DNA of 64,000 nucleotides from positions 1,426,001 to 1,490,000 of the forward strand of contig NC_051105.1 of assembly GCF_901709675.1 (NCBI RefSeq). The letters run 5' to 3'. This DNA is from Syngnathus acus (Eukaryota > Chordata > Actinopteri > Syngnathiformes > Syngnathidae). The position numbers and the translations under genes were made by a program. Shown here one piece after another: positions 60,532 through 64,000 of this stretch. The first letter of the stretch is position 1. Each line of letters starts with the position of its first letter. The notes under the pieces are model-generated. The model saw only the letters and a program-made list of their open reading frames with translations, was not told where the DNA came from and did no database searches.

Positions 60532-63500
60532 GTCTAAGACAACAGTCTTTTTTAAAAAAAAAAATTAACTTTATTCATGCAGTGATGACAGCCGAAATGA
60601 TCAAGCATAAACATTTTCCAATCATCTGTAATTGGCTGTGCAGCGCTCGCTTGCTTAAGTGCCTTCGAGCAGTCAAGCGAGTCCAAAACATTAATGAGAG
60701 GTGTCCTTGACACGCCGCGCATCTGCCTTGTTAATATTCGTTTTCATTTAATTGCAGTCGTGCGGCCGCCCGCGAGCTACGAGCAGCTCGCGTGCTTCCA
60801 CGGGAGAGTCATCAGCGCGGGAATTCGCCGCAACTCGAGTGACGATACACCGGCCAGCGAATATTGCATCTTTTTTAGGCCGTGTCGGATTACTCCACGT
60901 GAGTCTAACAAGTTTCAACAAGCTCGGCGATTTGCTTTCGGGATGTCTCGACGTCTGCTCCCGCCTTGCCGCTGAAGTGGAGTCACATTATAATATTGCA
61001 TTAGAGAGCAGAAATTTGCAAAAATGGAGGGTGATGACCCGACCTAGCCCCGAAAGGCCTCCGAGCGCTAGCAAGGAATTTGCATGATGTGATTTACCCT
61101 GACAGTCATTACAACTGAAATGCAAAGTCTGTCGTTGTTAGCGTGCTAGCGTGTTAGCGATCCAGCACCGAAGCAGTCGGCCGTATGCTGGTAGGAAAAA
61201 AATGACAACGTCCATGGTAAGAAACGGCGAGCGATGATCAGTGAGGTGGGCAAAGGTTGCCGATTCCCCTAATGGGCTTAGACAACTTCCGAAACCGTAA
61301 ACGGGAAGAACAGCTTCCAAGGGCCACCTGGTGTTAATGGAAATTACCCAGAGCTAATTGGAGATGACACTCTTTTGCAATGAATGTTTTCAGAGAGTCC
61401 AAAAAGTTCCCTTGGACATCTGACGTTCACCACAGGGGATGTTTGAGGTTGGAACATTTTTTATTTTATTTTTTTTTAACTACGATCATCAAAACAAAAG
61501 AACACGGAGCCCGTCGGGTACAACAGTAAAAGTCGAACCAACACAAAGGAGAGGTAAACTTTTTTTTTTTTCCCCCCCAAGACCTCCACATCCAGGATGT
61601 GTCACAGACAGATTACAGCAAGATGAGTGTCCGAGATAAGCAACATTTGGGAAGACAAATCACATGCAGATGTGCTGGGATAAGCACGGAGCTTTTTTGC
61701 CAAGGTATTTCAAATAGATCGATATCGTCTGCGGTGTTTATGGGATCTCGTTGCGCGCTGGCAACGGCAGATATCGAACCATTGTCCCTTGTGTCCTTCT
61801 TGAAAGGATAAACGATATTGAGATATCAGGTGTGTTGTCGAGGAAGAGCCAAAAGCAGTCGGCAAATTGCGAACTTGATCAGCGATGGGCAAAATTATTA
61901 TTTGAATGAGCGGGGTCAACCCATTGATTCGGGCGTGAGGTGGAGAAATTAGGCAGATGGCACAACAGCTGATGGCTACGGGAGTTGTTTACTTCCAAAG
62001 AAGGGGAAGGAAAAAATAAAAGGCAGAGATTGGAATGGGAGTCACATAGTGGGGAAGAAGCAGCAGCAGAAGGGGAAGGAATGACTCACTCTCACTCCCA
62101 AGGTATCTTTAAGGAATTAGCACCCAGGCTAAAAAAGACGGAGCTACGCATCCGCCCACAGTCCAAGGCTGTCAGTCTGACTTTGAAATATAACAGAAGA
62201 GAGTTGATCAAAACCGCCTGCCCTCCAGTCAAATTGTCACGTGGATGCAAAAGTTGCACACTCCCATTCAAATACATTCTGGAAAGAAAAAATAGAAAAT
62301 TCCAGATGTAAATAGGTTATGGCTCAGCGTTGACAGCTTTGCGCGGCGGCACCTCAGTGCAAACGCAGCGTAGCGAAAAGACGCCCGTCAGCCAAGCCGA
62401 GCTGAGCCTCCTCTGAGACCAACGCGGGATTCACTTTCAGTCAGTGCTCAACAAAAGCAGCAGCAATGAAGTTGAATGGCTAAAAGAACGACAACATAAG
62501 GACGCCATCATTTAAAATGTACTGCTAAAAAAAAGAAGAAGACTGGCCTCCATCTGGTGGCAACCCGACCTGAATTTGTATTTTGAATTCACGACACGTA
62601 AACCTTCGCAATTAAACAACTGTCACAACAGTCATAAGACGTGATTTGTTCTTGAAAAGCACGAACGTGCGGGCGTATGACAATAGCAAAGAAAAAACCA
62701 TGCTCGCCACAGGGGAGGCGGAGACGTACATAATTCCCTCCATGGCGTGTTCACGTCAAAGGGGAATGATTGAATGTGACGCGTGGCTTGCTGTAAAGAA
62801 TACGCAAACGCCATTCGGTGGGCTTGCCTGAAATGTCATGTCGGGCTAGAAAATGGACTCCCCCAAGACATCGCCATCAATTAGGTCTCAGAAAGGCAGT
62901 GAAGGAGTTAAGTGCACTGTGCTGGTTATTACCCACTAAAGCGTAGTATGTTGAGAGAGCGGTAAGGACACACATGGTGATGTTTATTGTCACCAGTGTG
63001 GCGTCTCACTTTGAGAAAGAAATCGTTGGAAAGCTTTGCGTGCCGCCGACCGGCTAGAAAAATCACGTTCGGATTCCTATATGTCGACGCGAGTTGATTT
63101 CTGACCCATTTGCACAGCAGGCCGGACGTGCGGAAAATCAACATTGATGTGGAGCCTTGATGAACCCCGCGGCGTTTGTACACACTATAGATTATGAGTC
63201 ACGAGCGAGCGCTCATTAGAGAAGCAAGGAAACAGAGCGGCCATGTTAAGAGGTCATTGGCATTTGATTGCTCCCATCGCGTACATTGTGAGTCAGCTCG
63301 GTCACCTTGGGCTACTCCTGAAAGGGTGTACGTCAAAAAAATAAATAAAAGGAAAATAGATTTGGAGTTTAAAAGATACACAAGCGAATACAAGATTATG
63401 GTTAACAGCCTTGGGAGGTCCAACTGCAAGAAAAACTCTCATCGCACACCACAAGAGAATCAATCAAGATGAGATCGATAATGATAAAACATTCAAATAC

Positions 63501-64000
63501 AAAATAGCATTTTGACTGATCTGAACAGAATATTGTGCTCTGTGGCACCAAAGCCCACCAAGAACCTCAACTCATAAAAAAAAAAATTTAAAAAAGAAAA
63601 TTCTTGCTGGCTGATTTTAGTAGAACATGGCTAGTTTCGGACCCAAAAGAGGAGAAAAAAAAGACCAAAATGCAGCTTTCTTGCATGCTTTTGCTCATTT
63701 ACTCTGCCTCATCCTTTTCTCATGATCACAACACACTTTTGACTAACTACCACAACAAATATTCTTTAATGAGTGTGGCCTACATTTTTGCAACATTTTT
63801 TTCCCTCAATTTGGCCAAGGCCCCCATCTGTACTTGAAAACGTACTTGATCGCGGTGCTAACCAACTGGATTCCAGATGACAGATCCAAGCGTGCACGGC
63901 GGTGAACATGTTCACGTAAATGGAGGTTGAAGTCAACTGTTAAGTCTTACGGGGCGGAAAGCAAAATGTGTTCCACTTTAATATTTTATAGAACACAGCA

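Larger units (their letters stand above)
46208..64000. other. Upstream region of adarb1, no coding gene recognised
   Basis: About 18 kb without a supported coding exon. It holds a GA/CT-rich tract near 46250-46290 that could mark a promoter, two exon-like segments (46951-46998, 60016-60073), an X-box at 51137-51150, hAT-like remnants near 50040-50640 and at 60302-60531, a CGAC run at 52067-52094, poly-A at 52949-52970, and an AT/ATT run at 55961-55998. Long open frames, such as the overlapping ones at 58735-59327, lack recognisable products. The region is probably 5' non-coding exons, introns and regulatory DNA of adarb1, but it could be intergenic. Confidence 0.5.

Overview
The window looks like nuclear DNA from a ray-finned (teleost) fish. 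Its genes are split into many short exons by small GT-AG introns. The intergenic DNA carries vertebrate-type microsatellites and fish-like transposon remnants. The proteins are clearly vertebrate, for example an ADAR2 that is nearly collinear with the human protein. No operons, CRISPR arrays, rRNA genes or convincing tRNA genes were seen. All gene models below were built by hand from open frames, splice sites and intron phase; no search was run.

Layout, left to right. (1) 1-3.5 kb: gene-free repeat remnants. (2) 4133-5086, minus: a two-exon bHLH transcription factor of the PTF1A/Fer1 group, whose second exon encodes only the last 12 residues. (3) 5.1-18.9 kb: gene-free DNA upstream of that factor. 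(4) 18929-25500, minus, and 26192-29090, plus: two complete, intact copies of traf3ip1 (IFT54, MIP-T3; elipsa in zebrafish) arranged head to head across a 691-bp divergent promoter region. The minus copy has 17 coding exons (608 aa) and the plus copy 12 (552 aa). (5) 29.1-34.2 kb: 3' flanks, probably including the adarb1 3' UTR with a CUG tract. (6) 34233-46121, minus: adarb1 (ADAR2), 10 coding exons, 750 aa in a long form that starts in an arginine-rich R-domain exon and 699 aa from the internal start. (7) 46.1-64 kb: adarb1 upstream sequence with two non-coding exon candidates, a perfect RFX X-box and transposon remnants.

The most notable part is the traf3ip1 pair. The copies differ in exon structure: a block of introns and small exons present in the minus copy is replaced by one continuous exon in the plus copy. 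They are nearly identical in one coiled-coil exon and divergent elsewhere. Each also carries its own splice-site change: a lost acceptor with an in-frame 9-nt rescue in the minus copy, and two degraded donors in the plus copy. The three gene systems (intraflagellar transport, RNA editing, bHLH transcription control) share no obvious pathway; their adjacency appears to be genomic context only.
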